Shown here piece after piece: positions 6,957 to 16,563 of a stretch of DNA of 39,032 bases. Below the pieces are notes generated by a model that ran no database searches, had not been told where the DNA came from, and was given only the letters and a program-made list of their open reading frames with translations. Positions within the stretch are counted from its first letter, which is position 1, and each line of letters opens with the position of its first letter. A program made the position numbers and the translations under genes. The stretch spans positions 1 to 39,032 of the forward strand of contig JANYHW010000217.1 in the NCBI GenBank assembly GCA_025358885.1, written 5' to 3'. The DNA is from Cytophagales bacterium (GTDB lineage Bacteria > Bacteroidota > Bacteroidia > Cytophagales > Cyclobacteriaceae).

Positions 6957-9900
6957 ATGAAGATCAGCAAGAAATCAGAAAAAGAAATTCTCGAAGTATA
7001 CAACGCTTACTGGGATGGCTACCTGAAAGGAAATGTAAAGTCCATGGCGTCATTGCTGGACGATGACTACACACAGATCGGCAGTGCGGAAGGGGAAGTG
7101 TTCTTTAATAAGAAAGCCGCTGTAAAGTTCTTACGTGATACCATCGACCAGGTGGCTGGAAAGGTGGACATGCGCAACAGGGTAATCAAACTGGAACCGA
7201 ACACCGCAAACATTCTTGTCACCGAACTAACAGACCTGTATGTGCTGATCGAGGGCGAATGGGCGTTTCATTCCAGATTCAGGGCCTCCACCATGATGCA
7301 GAACAAAAGGAGTGGCTGGAAAATTATCCATCAACATTCTTCATTTCCGGACATCCGCGCACAGGAGGGCGAAAACATTTCCATCGAAAAAATCTCCCTG
7401 GAGAACCTCCAGTTGCGCGATGCGGTGAAGCGGCGAACGGTGGAGCTGGAGCAAAAGCGGCAGGAGCTTGAAGTGGAAGCCTCGCTGGAGAGGGTCCGAG
7501 CCCAGGCCATGGGTATGCGAAAATCGGAGGAGTTGGCCACTGTGAGTGAGATCATCTTTAAGGAACTAAAATCATTGGGCTTTGCCGCGCTCAGGAATAC
7601 AGAGATAATTATCAATAAGGACTCAAAGAATTCAATCACCAGTTATTACTATTCAGATTATGGAGTAACAGGGACCATTGAAGTGGATTACACCACACAT
7701 CCCACCGTGAAGAACTGGATGGAAGACCTAAAAAAGACCCGTGACAGTTTTGTGGCTGTTCGCATTGCTGAAAAGGAGATGAAAGCATGGCGCAAGTACC
7801 GGGAGTCGCTGGGCTATTTGCCTGATCCTAAATTGAATAAAGTAAAAACAGTAGAGTATTATTCTTATTCGATTGGATTGGGGGCATTGAGTGTATCTTC
7901 TTTTAAGCCCATCTCAGATGAACAAATAAAAACTCTTGGGCGCTTCAAAAATGTTTTTGGTCTTGCTTATCGCCGATATGCTGATGTGGTGCAGGCCGAG
8001 GCTCAGGCAAGGGAAGCGCGGATTGAAGCCGCGTTGGAGAGGGTTCGTGCAAGAACCATGGCAATGCAGCGTAGCGATGAACTGGGAAATGTAGCAGAGA
8101 TACTATTCAAACAAGTTCAGGAATTGGGAATTCATGCCTGGTCAACCGGGTTTAATATCTGGCAGGAAGGAAACGACGCTTATATCGACTGGGTGACAAA
8201 TCCCAGCGGGGGCTTCATGGAACCATATACGGTAGATCTTACCACACATCGTGTTTTCCGTGAGATAAGTGATGCCAAAAAAAGGGGAGAGGATTTTCAT
8301 GTGTTCGATACTTCCGGAGAATCTCTTCAGGAAACTTATGCGTTGTTGAAGAGTTTTGCCCCAAAACAATTTGGGGGAATTCTGGCTTCCGGCATTTCAT
8401 TTCCTACCCGACAGATCAACCACTATGTATATGGTGCTGAGGTAGGCTTAATGTTTATCACCCCTGAGGCGTGCCCGGAAGCTCACGATATTTTCAAGCG
8501 ATTTGGAAAAGTATTTGAACAAACCTACACCCGTTTCAATGATCTAAAGCAAGCGGAAGCCCAGGCGCATGAAGCGCGCATAGAGATAGCACTCGAGCGG
8601 GTGAGGAGCAGGACGCTGGCCATGCACAATAGCGATGAGCTGGCTGAAACGGCCGCTATTCTTATCAGGCAACTCAATGTTCTTGGCATAGAACCCATCA
8701 GCCTCTACATCGGCATCATACAGGATGAAAGCGGAAGCATAGAAGTGTGGTCGACTGATGCGAACGGCAATGAAATAGAGAAACGGTATAAGTCAAACAT
8801 TCAGGAGAACAGCTCCATCCGCAGGATTTACGAAGCCTGGAGCAATAAGGAAAAAGTTTTCATTCTGGACCTGAAGGGGCAGGAGCTGGAGGACTGGTTG
8901 AACTATTGGCGTAGGCTTCAATTTGACTTTGAACCCGGACCCGTGCTTGATCGCAGGGTTCAAAGCCTTGCATTCTTCTCCAATGGATTTATTGCGGTCA
9001 CTTCACCCCATGAACTGCCGGAGGCAACAATCCAGTTACTGGAGAGGTTTGCCCTTGTTTTCAATCTAACTTTTACCAGATTCCTCGATCTGCAAAAAGC
9101 AGAAGCGCAGGCCCGCGAAGCCCTGATCGAATCATCGCTGGAGCGCGTGCGTAGCAAGACCATGGCCATGCACAACAGCCAGGATGTGGGAAACACCGTG
9201 GCCACCATGTTTGAAGAACTGGTGAAACTTGGAGTTGAAACCAACCGCTGCGGAATATTGATTTTCAGCGAAACCACGAATACGGAAGTGTGGACTGCCA
9301 AGTCCAGTGGCGAAGGCACAGCAACCCTGATCGTCGGGCGCCTGGATGTAAACATCCATCGGATGCTGCTGGGCGTTCGCAATGCATGGAAGGACAAAGA
9401 AACTTTCTTCACCTACACCCTTGCGGGTGATGATATCCGTAAGTATTACGAAGCCATCAACAACCACCCGGACTATCCTACCCAATTTGATCTTTCTTCG
9501 CTTCCTGTTCAGGAAATTCACAGTGATTTCTTTTTCACGGAAGGTGCCATTTTTGCGTTCTCGGCAGAGCCTATGCGATTGGAGTCAGCCACCATATTCA
9601 AGAGGTTTGCCGGCGTATTTGGTCAGACCTACCGACGCTTTCTCGATTTACAAAAAGCCGAAGCGCAGGCAAGAGAAGCCACCATAGAAGCGTCTCTGGA
9701 GAAAGTCCGGGGAAGGGCCATGGCCATGCACAACACCAGTGACCTGACCTCAACGGCCGGCGTGGTCTTTACCGAGTTGCGCAAGCTTGGGATCAACCCC
9801 ATTCGTTCCGGTGTAGGGCTGTTGGACAAAGTCACCGGCATGGCCAAGTTGTATGCCGCCATGGCCACCGCGGAAGATATGAACCTTTCCCTGGCAGGTA

Positions 9901-12900
9901 CCGTGGATATGAATTCTCATCCATTCCTGATTCAACAGATGGAAGCGTGGGCGAAGAATGAAAATCTATCAGCTGTGTTGAGTGGTCCGGACCTGAAATC
10001 ATATTACGAAGCAGTGTACGGACAGATATCAGTCCCTGTTCCGTCCGCCAGGGATTTCCAACAAGAGGAATACAGTTATTACTTTCCGTTCTCCGCCGGT
10101 TTGTTTTTTGTTTGGACGGAGAAACCGTATTCCGAGAATGAGAAAGCCATTCTCATCCGGTTCAAATCTATTGTAGACCTTACGTTCAGAAGATACCTGG
10201 ATCTTCAGAGAGCAGAAGCACAGGCGCGCCAGGCACAGATTGAAGCCGCTATGGAAAAAGTGAGATCGCGGTCATCGGCCATGCAGAGACCAGAGGAGTT
10301 GGTAGAGGTAGCAGAAGTGCTGAGAAAAGAAATGGGTATGCTGGGCGTGGAGGAACTGGAAACGAGTTCAATCTACATACCGGATGAAGCAACAGGAACA
10401 ACGGAGTGCTGGTATGCCATCAAGGATATCCGTGATGACCATAAAAAACTTCTCAGCGACCACATGACCATCCGTCTGAACGAAACCTGGGTGGGGAGCC
10501 AGATGATGGATTTTTATACATCCCAACGCGATCAAACTTCTATTATCATGCAGGGTGAAAACCGGAAGGAATGGATCAACTACTGCGCCCAGCATTCCGT
10601 CGTTCTCCAACAGGGATACTATGGAGACGTGATCCCGGAGAGAACTTATCATTTGCTAAAGTTTTCCAATGGCTATATGGGCGCAGCATCTCCTGGAAAA
10701 ATATCAGCAGAAAGCTGGGACTTGTTGAAGCGTGCCACTGCAGTGTTTTCATTTGCCTACACCCGTTTCCTCGATCTTCAAAAAGCAGAAACCCAGGCCA
10801 GGGAGGCAAGAATAGAATTGGCATTGGAGAGGGTTCGTGCCCGGACGATGGCCATGCACAAAAGTGAGGAACTCTCCGACGTCATTACCGTCATATCAGA
10901 ACAATTGAGTCAGCTGAAGTTCAAATTTGACAATGTGAGCTTTGGCATCAACAGTGCGTCTGATGACTTTGACTACTGGCTGTCGGTACCCGGCAGACCC
11001 AGGCCCTATCTTTTTAATGTTCCCTATGTGAGTGGCCCTATGATGGATTCTGCCTTGGAGGCCAGGTCAAAGAATCTCACATTTTATCAGAGTGTTCTTA
11101 CACCGGAGGAAAGCAATCAGTGGCACGCCCATGTGCTTAAGCACAATCCGGATCTTTTGCCTGCAGAAGACAGAGACTATTTCTTGAATAAAGGCTTCGC
11201 GAGGTCAATATCGATCACTCCCAACATTATGTTGGCTATTGGTAACTATGCGTCTAAACCTTACACAGAAGAAGAAAACAAGATCATCAAACGCTTCGCT
11301 GCGGTATTCGATCAATCCTATACGCGATTCCTGGATCTCCAAAAAGCCGAAGCCCAGGCAAGAGAAGCAACGATTGAAGCTGCTTTGGAAAGGATGAGGG
11401 CTCAGGCTATGATCATGCGCAAACCGGAAGAACTTATCGGCATTTGCGAAGTCCATTTTCAGGAACTGGTTAAGCTCGGGTTTCAGGAAATGCGCAACAC
11501 ACAAGTGATCATAAACAACGATGAAAAGCAGTCTTTTCTGAATTATGACTATTCAGACTATGGAGTGACCGGCATTACAGAAGTCAAGTATGAGGAAAGA
11601 TTTGATAACTGGATACCTTCCTCGGCGTACGACCCTTCCATGGCCTCCAAAGTAGGAGATTCCTTTAAGGTTACAGAATATGTTGGAAAAACATTAGAGG
11701 ATTTCAGGGCAACGCGCCTGAAGGCAGGTTATTTGCCGGACCCCAAACTCGATAAGGCGAATTCGGTATTCTATTACTATTATTCCATTGGCCCGGGATC
11801 AATTGGTGTTTCTACCTTCCGGGCCCTTTCAAATGAGCAACTCGACCTTTTGAATCGTTTTCGGAACGTGTTCGCGCTTGCCTATCGACGGTATGCTGAC
11901 ATTGCCCGTGCCGAAGCTCAGGCCCATGAAGCACTCATCGAAGCTTCCCTTGAGCGCGTCCGCGCCAGCGCCATGGCTATGCATTCCAGCGAAGATGTGG
12001 TCAATGCAACAGGAGTACTATTTAAAGAGTTGCACAAACTGGGTATTGAAACCATGCGCTGTGGTATCCTCATCATAGACGAGGACCGAACCATGGAGGT
12101 CTGGTCGGTCACCAACATGGACGATGGGAAGACGGTCAGGGGCTCTGGCAGGTTTAATATGGATGATCATCCTTTGTGGATAGGTCTGTTCAGCAACTGG
12201 AAGCAAAAAGAAGAGTTTTATTATTACCACCTGGCAGGTGAAGACAAGCATGCTTATTACAAGGTGCTGGAAAATACGCCCAAATATTTTTCGGCACCCG
12301 TTCGTGAATTACCTGACCAAAACTTTCAGGGTTATAATTTCCAGGAAGGCACCATTTGGACATTCTCTTTGCATCCGCACTCTGTAGAAGATCAGCAAAT
12401 ATTGAAAAGATTTACCGCCGTCTTTTCGCTTACCTTCCGCAGGTACCAAGACCTTAAAAAAGCAGAAGCGCAATCCCGTGAAGCAAAAATTGAAACTTCC
12501 CTTGAGCGGGTGCGTGCGAGCGCGATGGCCATGCATACCAGTGAAGAAGTAGTTGCCGCCACTTCGGTGTTGTTTGTTGAACTGCACAGACTGGGAATTG
12601 AAACGGTGCGCTGCGGAATACTCATTATCAGTGAAGCCCGTACTATGGAAGTATGGACAGCCGCCGCCGATAAAGAAGGTCACCCCATGAAGATCATCGG
12701 CGTCCTGGACATGACAATACATCCGTTGCTCATGGGACTCTACACATCCTGGAAACAAAACCTGGATTTTTACGAGTATCGTCTCACGGGCTTGGACAAA
12801 CGACTCTATTACGAGACCCTTGCTGCTCTTCCGACGTATTCAGCATTTTCGCAGTACATCAATGCCCCTGACCACACCTTGAATTTCTTCATGTTTGCGG

Positions 12901-14948
12901 AAGGCGGGGTGTACACATTTTCTGAAAATCCATTTTCCGAGGAGACCAAAGCCGTGCTCAAGAAATTTACAGCTGTTTTTTCACTCACCTTCCGCAGATA
13001 CGAGGATCTTAAACGCGCTGAAGGACTAGCGAGAGAAGCTACCATCGAGGCAGCCCTCGAAAAAGTGCGTGGTAAAGCGATGGCCATGCATACGAGTAAT
13101 GACTTGATCGCTACTGCAAGCATTGTGTTCACCGAGCTAAGAAGATTGGGGATAAACTCCTTCCGAAGCGGTGTGGGTATTCTCACGAAGGAAAGTCGTC
13201 ATTCCAAATTATACTCTGCTGGCGATAGCCTTTCCCTAGTGGGTGGCGTTTTGCTGACGGATCATCCGGTACTATCAGAAATCTATGATAGCTGGATAAG
13301 CGGTAAGGATTACTTTCCAATATTGAAGGGTGATCTTTTGCGAACGTACTATGAAAAACTGCGATCTGATTTCACACTTCCTCCAGAACACGCCAAAGAC
13401 TTTGAACAACATGGTTACTTTCTTCCATTTTCTGAGGGAACGTTTTATGGCTGGTCGGAGAGACCTTATACAGAGTATGAAATAAAAGTCCTACACCGCT
13501 TTAAAACCATCATTGACCTTACCTTCAGAAGGTACATAGAATTGCAAACATCGGAAGCCAATGCCCTGGATGCTGTAAGGCGCGCTTCTCTTGACCGCGT
13601 CAGGGCCGAAACGGCATCGATGCGCACAACGACTGATCTTGAACGCATCACGCCATTAATTTGGAATGAGTTGACCACTCTCGGTGTGCCGTTTGTTCGC
13701 TGCGGAGTTTTTATCATGGATGAAAGGGAGGAACAGATTCATACGTTCTTATCCACACCAGATGGGAAAGCCATTGCTTCTTTCAATACACCGTTCTCCA
13801 GCCCCACCGGACTCACTGAAGCATTGCCCCATTGGCGGAAGAAAGAAATGTATAGAACCCACTGGGATGAAGCCGCATTTGCAGCGCAAGCCAAAGCCCT
13901 GATGGACCAGGGAGCGATCTCTTCGCCGGATAAATACCTGACCGAGAACCGTCCCACCAGTCTCGATCTGCATTTCCTCCCGTTTTTGCAGGGCATGTTG
14001 TATGTCGGCAATACATCACCTTTGAGTGACGAGCAACTGGGGCTGGTACAAAATCTCGCGGACGCATTCTCCACGGCGTATGCCCGTTATGAAGATTTTA
14101 ATAAACTCGAATCGGCCAAAGGTCAGATAGAAAAGACTTTGACCGACCTGAAGCAGACCCAGGCGCAGTTGGTGCAATCCGAAAAAATGGCATCGCTGGG
14201 AGAACTCACTGCCGGCATCGCCCATGAGATTCAAAACCCATTGAACTTCGTCAACAATTTCTCCGAAGTGAACAAAGAACTGCTGGAGGAAATGAAGGCT
14301 GAAATCGAGAAAGGGAATTTCAATGAGGTCAAAGTGCTGGCCAAAGACATTATTGAAAACGAAGAAAAGATAAATCACCACGGCAGGCGGGCCGATGGCA
14401 TCGTAAAAGGCATGCTCCAGCACAGCCGTAGCAGCAGCGGGCAGAAAGAACCCACCGACATCAATGCCCTTGCCGATGAATATTTACGACTGGCTTACCA
14501 TGGCCTTCGCGCGAAAGACAAATCATTCAATGCGAAGTTTGAAACGAAATTTGACGAGAGTATCGGGAAAGTGCCCGTGATACCACAGGACATTGGAAGA
14601 GTAGTTTTGAATTTAATAACCAATGCCTTCTATGCTGTCACCGAGAAAAAGAAAACAGGCATTGCTACTTATGAACCCACGGTAGCGGTCAGCACACGAA
14701 AGGAGGGCAACCATGTCTTGATTTCTGTCAGAGATAATGGCAATGGCATCCCTCAAAAAGTCCTCGACAAAATCTTTCAGCCCTTCTTCACCACCAAACC
14801 TACCGGACAGGGTACGGGATTGGGCTTGTCATTGAGTTATGATATTGTAAGGGCGCATGGTGGGGAGTTGAAGGTGGAGACCCTGCCTGCCGGACAGGCG
14901 GGGAAGGACGGAGAGGGGGCCGAGTTCACAGTTGTATTGCCCGTATAG
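6957..14948 (+). CDS. Giant soluble sensor histidine kinase: SnoaL-like domain, twelve GAF-like modules, HisKA-HATPase
   Basis: The 2663-residue protein begins at ATG 6957. Residues 1-130 look like a SnoaL/NTF2-like (DUF4440) domain. From residue 177 there are twelve modules, each opened by a helical linker of the form AEAQAREAxIEAALERVRxxxMAM and followed by an alpha/beta domain ending in FxxVFxxTYxRFLDL. The linker LERVR positions are about 177, 360, 546, 728, 914, 1099, 1290, 1477, 1665, 1849, 2034 and 2212. The transmitter follows: phospho-acceptor His2423 in GIAHEIQNPLNFVNNF, an N-box (LNLITNAFYAV), G1 (DNGNGIP), F-box (FQPFFTTK) and G2 (GTGLGLS). No signal peptide or membrane segment is visible, so it should be cytoplasmic. 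What the modules bind is unknown. A short palindromic insert lies in the last loop of the ATPase domain. Confidence 0.92.
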   Translation: MKISKKSEKEILEVYNAYWDGYLKGNVKSMASLLDDDYTQIGSAEGEVFFNKKAAVKFLRDTIDQVAGKVDMRNRVIKLEPNTANILVTELTDLYVLIEGEWAFHSRFRASTMMQNKRSGWKIIHQHSSFPDIRAQEGENISIEKISLENLQLRDAVKRRTVELEQKRQELEVEASLERVRAQAMGMRKSEELATVSEIIFKELKSLGFAALRNTEIIINKDSKNSITSYYYSDYGVTGTIEVDYTTHPTVKNWMEDLKKTRDSFVAVRIAEKEMKAWRKYRESLGYLPDPKLNKVKTVEYYSYSIGLGALSVSSFKPISDEQIKTLGRFKNVFGLAYRRYADVVQAEAQAREARIEAALERVRARTMAMQRSDELGNVAEILFKQVQELGIHAWSTGFNIWQEGNDAYIDWVTNPSGGFMEPYTVDLTTHRVFREISDAKKRGEDFHVFDTSGESLQETYALLKSFAPKQFGGILASGISFPTRQINHYVYGAEVGLMFITPEACPEAHDIFKRFGKVFEQTYTRFNDLKQAEAQAHEARIEIALERVRSRTLAMHNSDELAETAAILIRQLNVLGIEPISLYIGIIQDESGSIEVWSTDANGNEIEKRYKSNIQENSSIRRIYEAWSNKEKVFILDLKGQELEDWLNYWRRLQFDFEPGPVLDRRVQSLAFFSNGFIAVTSPHELPEATIQLLERFALVFNLTFTRFLDLQKAEAQAREALIESSLERVRSKTMAMHNSQDVGNTVATMFEELVKLGVETNRCGILIFSETTNTEVWTAKSSGEGTATLIVGRLDVNIHRMLLGVRNAWKDKETFFTYTLAGDDIRKYYEAINNHPDYPTQFDLSSLPVQEIHSDFFFTEGAIFAFSAEPMRLESATIFKRFAGVFGQTYRRFLDLQKAEAQAREATIEASLEKVRGRAMAMHNTSDLTSTAGVVFTELRKLGINPIRSGVGLLDKVTGMAKLYAAMATAEDMNLSLAGTVDMNSHPFLIQQMEAWAKNENLSAVLSGPDLKSYYEAVYGQISVPVPSARDFQQEEYSYYFPFSAGLFFVWTEKPYSENEKAILIRFKSIVDLTFRRYLDLQRAEAQARQAQIEAAMEKVRSRSSAMQRPEELVEVAEVLRKEMGMLGVEELETSSIYIPDEATGTTECWYAIKDIRDDHKKLLSDHMTIRLNETWVGSQMMDFYTSQRDQTSIIMQGENRKEWINYCAQHSVVLQQGYYGDVIPERTYHLLKFSNGYMGAASPGKISAESWDLLKRATAVFSFAYTRFLDLQKAETQAREARIELALERVRARTMAMHKSEELSDVITVISEQLSQLKFKFDNVSFGINSASDDFDYWLSVPGRPRPYLFNVPYVSGPMMDSALEARSKNLTFYQSVLTPEESNQWHAHVLKHNPDLLPAEDRDYFLNKGFARSISITPNIMLAIGNYASKPYTEEENKIIKRFAAVFDQSYTRFLDLQKAEAQAREATIEAALERMRAQAMIMRKPEELIGICEVHFQELVKLGFQEMRNTQVIINNDEKQSFLNYDYSDYGVTGITEVKYEERFDNWIPSSAYDPSMASKVGDSFKVTEYVGKTLEDFRATRLKAGYLPDPKLDKANSVFYYYYSIGPGSIGVSTFRALSNEQLDLLNRFRNVFALAYRRYADIARAEAQAHEALIEASLERVRASAMAMHSSEDVVNATGVLFKELHKLGIETMRCGILIIDEDRTMEVWSVTNMDDGKTVRGSGRFNMDDHPLWIGLFSNWKQKEEFYYYHLAGEDKHAYYKVLENTPKYFSAPVRELPDQNFQGYNFQEGTIWTFSLHPHSVEDQQILKRFTAVFSLTFRRYQDLKKAEAQSREAKIETSLERVRASAMAMHTSEEVVAATSVLFVELHRLGIETVRCGILIISEARTMEVWTAAADKEGHPMKIIGVLDMTIHPLLMGLYTSWKQNLDFYEYRLTGLDKRLYYETLAALPTYSAFSQYINAPDHTLNFFMFAEGGVYTFSENPFSEETKAVLKKFTAVFSLTFRRYEDLKRAEGLAREATIEAALEKVRGKAMAMHTSNDLIATASIVFTELRRLGINSFRSGVGILTKESRHSKLYSAGDSLSLVGGVLLTDHPVLSEIYDSWISGKDYFPILKGDLLRTYYEKLRSDFTLPPEHAKDFEQHGYFLPFSEGTFYGWSERPYTEYEIKVLHRFKTIIDLTFRRYIELQTSEANALDAVRRASLDRVRAETASMRTTTDLERITPLIWNELTTLGVPFVRCGVFIMDEREEQIHTFLSTPDGKAIASFNTPFSSPTGLTEALPHWRKKEMYRTHWDEAAFAAQAKALMDQGAISSPDKYLTENRPTSLDLHFLPFLQGMLYVGNTSPLSDEQLGLVQNLADAFSTAYARYEDFNKLESAKGQIEKTLTDLKQTQAQLVQSEKMASLGELTAGIAHEIQNPLNFVNNFSEVNKELLEEMKAEIEKGNFNEVKVLAKDIIENEEKINHHGRRADGIVKGMLQHSRSSSGQKEPTDINALADEYLRLAYHGLRAKDKSFNAKFETKFDESIGKVPVIPQDIGRVVLNLITNAFYAVTEKKKTGIATYEPTVAVSTRKEGNHVLISVRDNGNGIPQKVLDKIFQPFFTTKPTGQGTGLGLSLSYDIVRAHGGELKVETLPAGQAGKDGEGAEFTVVLPV
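7485..14100 (+). repeat. Twelve tandem protein-module repeats in the giant kinase
   Basis: The repeat period is 178-191 codons. Pairwise comparison by eye groups the modules: 1 with 8 (both have YSDYGVTG and GYLPDPKL), 4 with 9 and 10 (RCGILI, EVW, YYE), 5 with 11 (RSGVG, KLY), 3 with 6 (FSNG near the C-terminal part) and more weakly 2 with 7. Module 12 is closest to the 4/9/10 group. The DNA copies have diverged, so this is an old expansion and not an assembly repeat collapse. Confidence 0.85.
14881..14905 (+). repeat. In-frame GC-rich mini-palindrome inside the kinase ATPase domain
   Basis: CCTGCCTG-ccgga-CAGGCGGG is an imperfect inverted repeat that encodes LPAGQAG. The other kinase copies in this window lack it: the site reads ETLPAGQAGKDGEGAEF here, but ETWEGEGAEF in the second kinase. 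The net gain is seven residues in a surface loop just before the last beta strand. A related palindrome lies at 17430-17458. Confidence 0.7.
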
Positions 14949-14968
14949 CATTGGGATAGGGGTGAAAT

Positions 14969-15192
14969 TATATGGTCCGTGCCTATGGCACTCTGAATTG
15001 AGGTTGACTTGCTTTCAATGGGTTAAAACCCGTTGTTACAATATGTTCCGAGCCTCCGGCTCTCGAAAGTTGGGTCAACTCGTATCGAAGGTGAAGAGGC
15101 AGGGCCTCGACCCATATTGTAACAATGGACTTTAGTCCGTCGAAAAATGAAGTGGAATACAGAAATGAGAACCGTCGGTTCGGCATATATAG
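14969..15192. repeat. REP/BIME-like hairpin array 1
   Basis: The array starts 21 bases after the giant kinase stop. Elements in order: GTGCC-tat-GGCAC (14979-14991), GGGTT/AACCC hairpin (15020-15031), a GAGCC-tcc-GGCTC head (about 15051-15063), then in inverted orientation GAGGC-agg-GCCTC (15096-15108), GGACT/AGTCC (15127-15138) and GAACC-gtc-GGTTC (15169-15181). The conserved linker TTACAATATG or its complement joins stem and head. This is one of four copies of the same composite element. The 365-base gap between kinases holds only this array and a kinase relic. Confidence 0.8.
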
Positions 15193-15255
15193 ATTTGGGA
15201 ACAGAATTAAAGTGACAAACAGATATCAGTTATTTACTCAACAAACCCACCAGAC

Positions 15256-15307
15256 TGGCAGGGACGGAGAAGGAAGTGGGTTTGTAGTAAAATTACCTTC
15301 AACTTAA
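15256..15307 (+). pseudogene. Relic of a histidine-kinase C-terminus
   Basis: One frame reads TGRDGEGSGFVVKLPST followed by a stop at 15305-15307. This matches the last residues of the neighbouring kinases (for example KEGEGSEFIVKLPIT and KDGEGAEFTVVLPV). No transmitter domain precedes it; upstream is hairpin array 1. It looks like the left-over 3' end of a deleted or rearranged fifth kinase copy. It is too short to be functional. Confidence 0.55.
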
Positions 15308-15399
15308 GTAAGCATGAAACTGTTGATAAAGATAGCACTCCTGATAATGCTGCCTATAGTATTGGACGCACAAACAAATCCCACCTTTAGAGTGCCGAC

Positions 15400-15406
15400 A
15401 AAAAAA
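15400..15406 (+). other. Slippery heptamer A AAA AAA at the first frame break
   Basis: The zero frame reads ACA AAA AAA GTG. Slipping back one base continues AGT GTC GAT AGT ATA AGA, which encodes SVDSIR, matching RADSLR of the intact kinase. Equally, one A lost from an A8 run explains it. Confidence 0.5.
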
Positions 15407-16556
15407 GTGTCGATAGTATAAGATCAGAACTGCAGCGGATTAACGATGATACTTTGCGCATCGCTATTTGGATGGCCATTGCCAATTATAATTTTCATTT
15501 AAAAGTTGACAGTGCAATCTATTATGAAGAGCAGGCATTGGCGTTAGCAAGAAAGCTAAAGTTAAAATTATGGGAGGCATATGCATTGGATTTGCTTGGC
15601 GCCAGTCTGACCAATTCTGGAGCATACCCGAAGGCATTACAAATATTTTTGACCGCTCAGGAAATTGTTGAAGATGAAGAAAGCGAAAAGAGTATTTGGA
15701 ATATTGCCGCTTTGGCAAATGATAAAAAACCCGCAACAGCACGTTTAAATATACTGGCATCCATTCACTCCGATAAAATCCGCTTATACAAAGTCACGGG
15801 TAATCGGGAAGAAGCGTCAGAGAGTATTCTTGAATGCAAAAGGATTGCTGAGCGCAACGCAGATTCAACAGTTCTTTCCCTGGTTTATTATGAAATTGGT
15901 GATGGACATTTCGCACAAGGCCATTTCGATTCAGCACGTTATTATTTTCAAAATGCACTCCTCTGCGTGAACTCTTCAGGATTCAAATTTATTCATGGTA
16001 CCATATTGAATGCTCTTGGAAGACTCTATCTCAAGAAAGGAGATTTTATCCTGGCGAAGAAATACATCCTCGAAGCATTGGAAGAAAACCAGGTCCAAAA
16101 CTCTGAAACATTTATTGGGAGTAGTTACCTGTTGCTTTCCGATTATTTCAAAGCGCTTGACAAGATTGATTCTGCTCTGCTCTCTGCCAGAAAAGCACTT
16201 CGGACATACCAATCAGTTTCAATACCCGGCGGTACGCTAAGGGCTTATCAATCCCTCGCTTCCTTATATAAGTTGAAAAATCATTCTGATAGTGCATTCC
16301 ACTATCTGCAACTGGCTTTTAACTTAAACGATAGTTTAAACAATTCCGAAAAAGTACGACAGTTTCAAAATATCGGCTTTAATGAACAATTAAGATTTGG
16401 GCAATTGGAGAAAGATAAGACTGAATTGCAAAACAACATCCGCATGTATGCCGTGCTTGGAGGACTTGGAATTCTCTCAATCATCGCAATTATTTTTTAT
16501 CGCAACAACCGTCAAAAGCAAGAAGCGAATAAAGTTTTAGAAACGACACTGACCAA

Positions 16557-16563
16557 TTTAAAT
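16557..16563 (+). other. Slippery heptamer T TTA AAT at the second frame break
   Basis: The zero frame reads AAT TTA AAT CCA. A -1 slip continues TCC ACT CAA TCC CAA, encoding STQSQLIQSEKMASL, matching STQAQLIQSEKMASL of the kinase at 19212. One A lost from TTTAAAAT gives the same result. Confidence 0.5.

Noticed and set aside
7485-14100. Assembly artefact as the cause of the twelve repeats
   Set aside because: The modules differ strongly at the DNA level and the frame is intact over 8 kb, which an artefact would not give.
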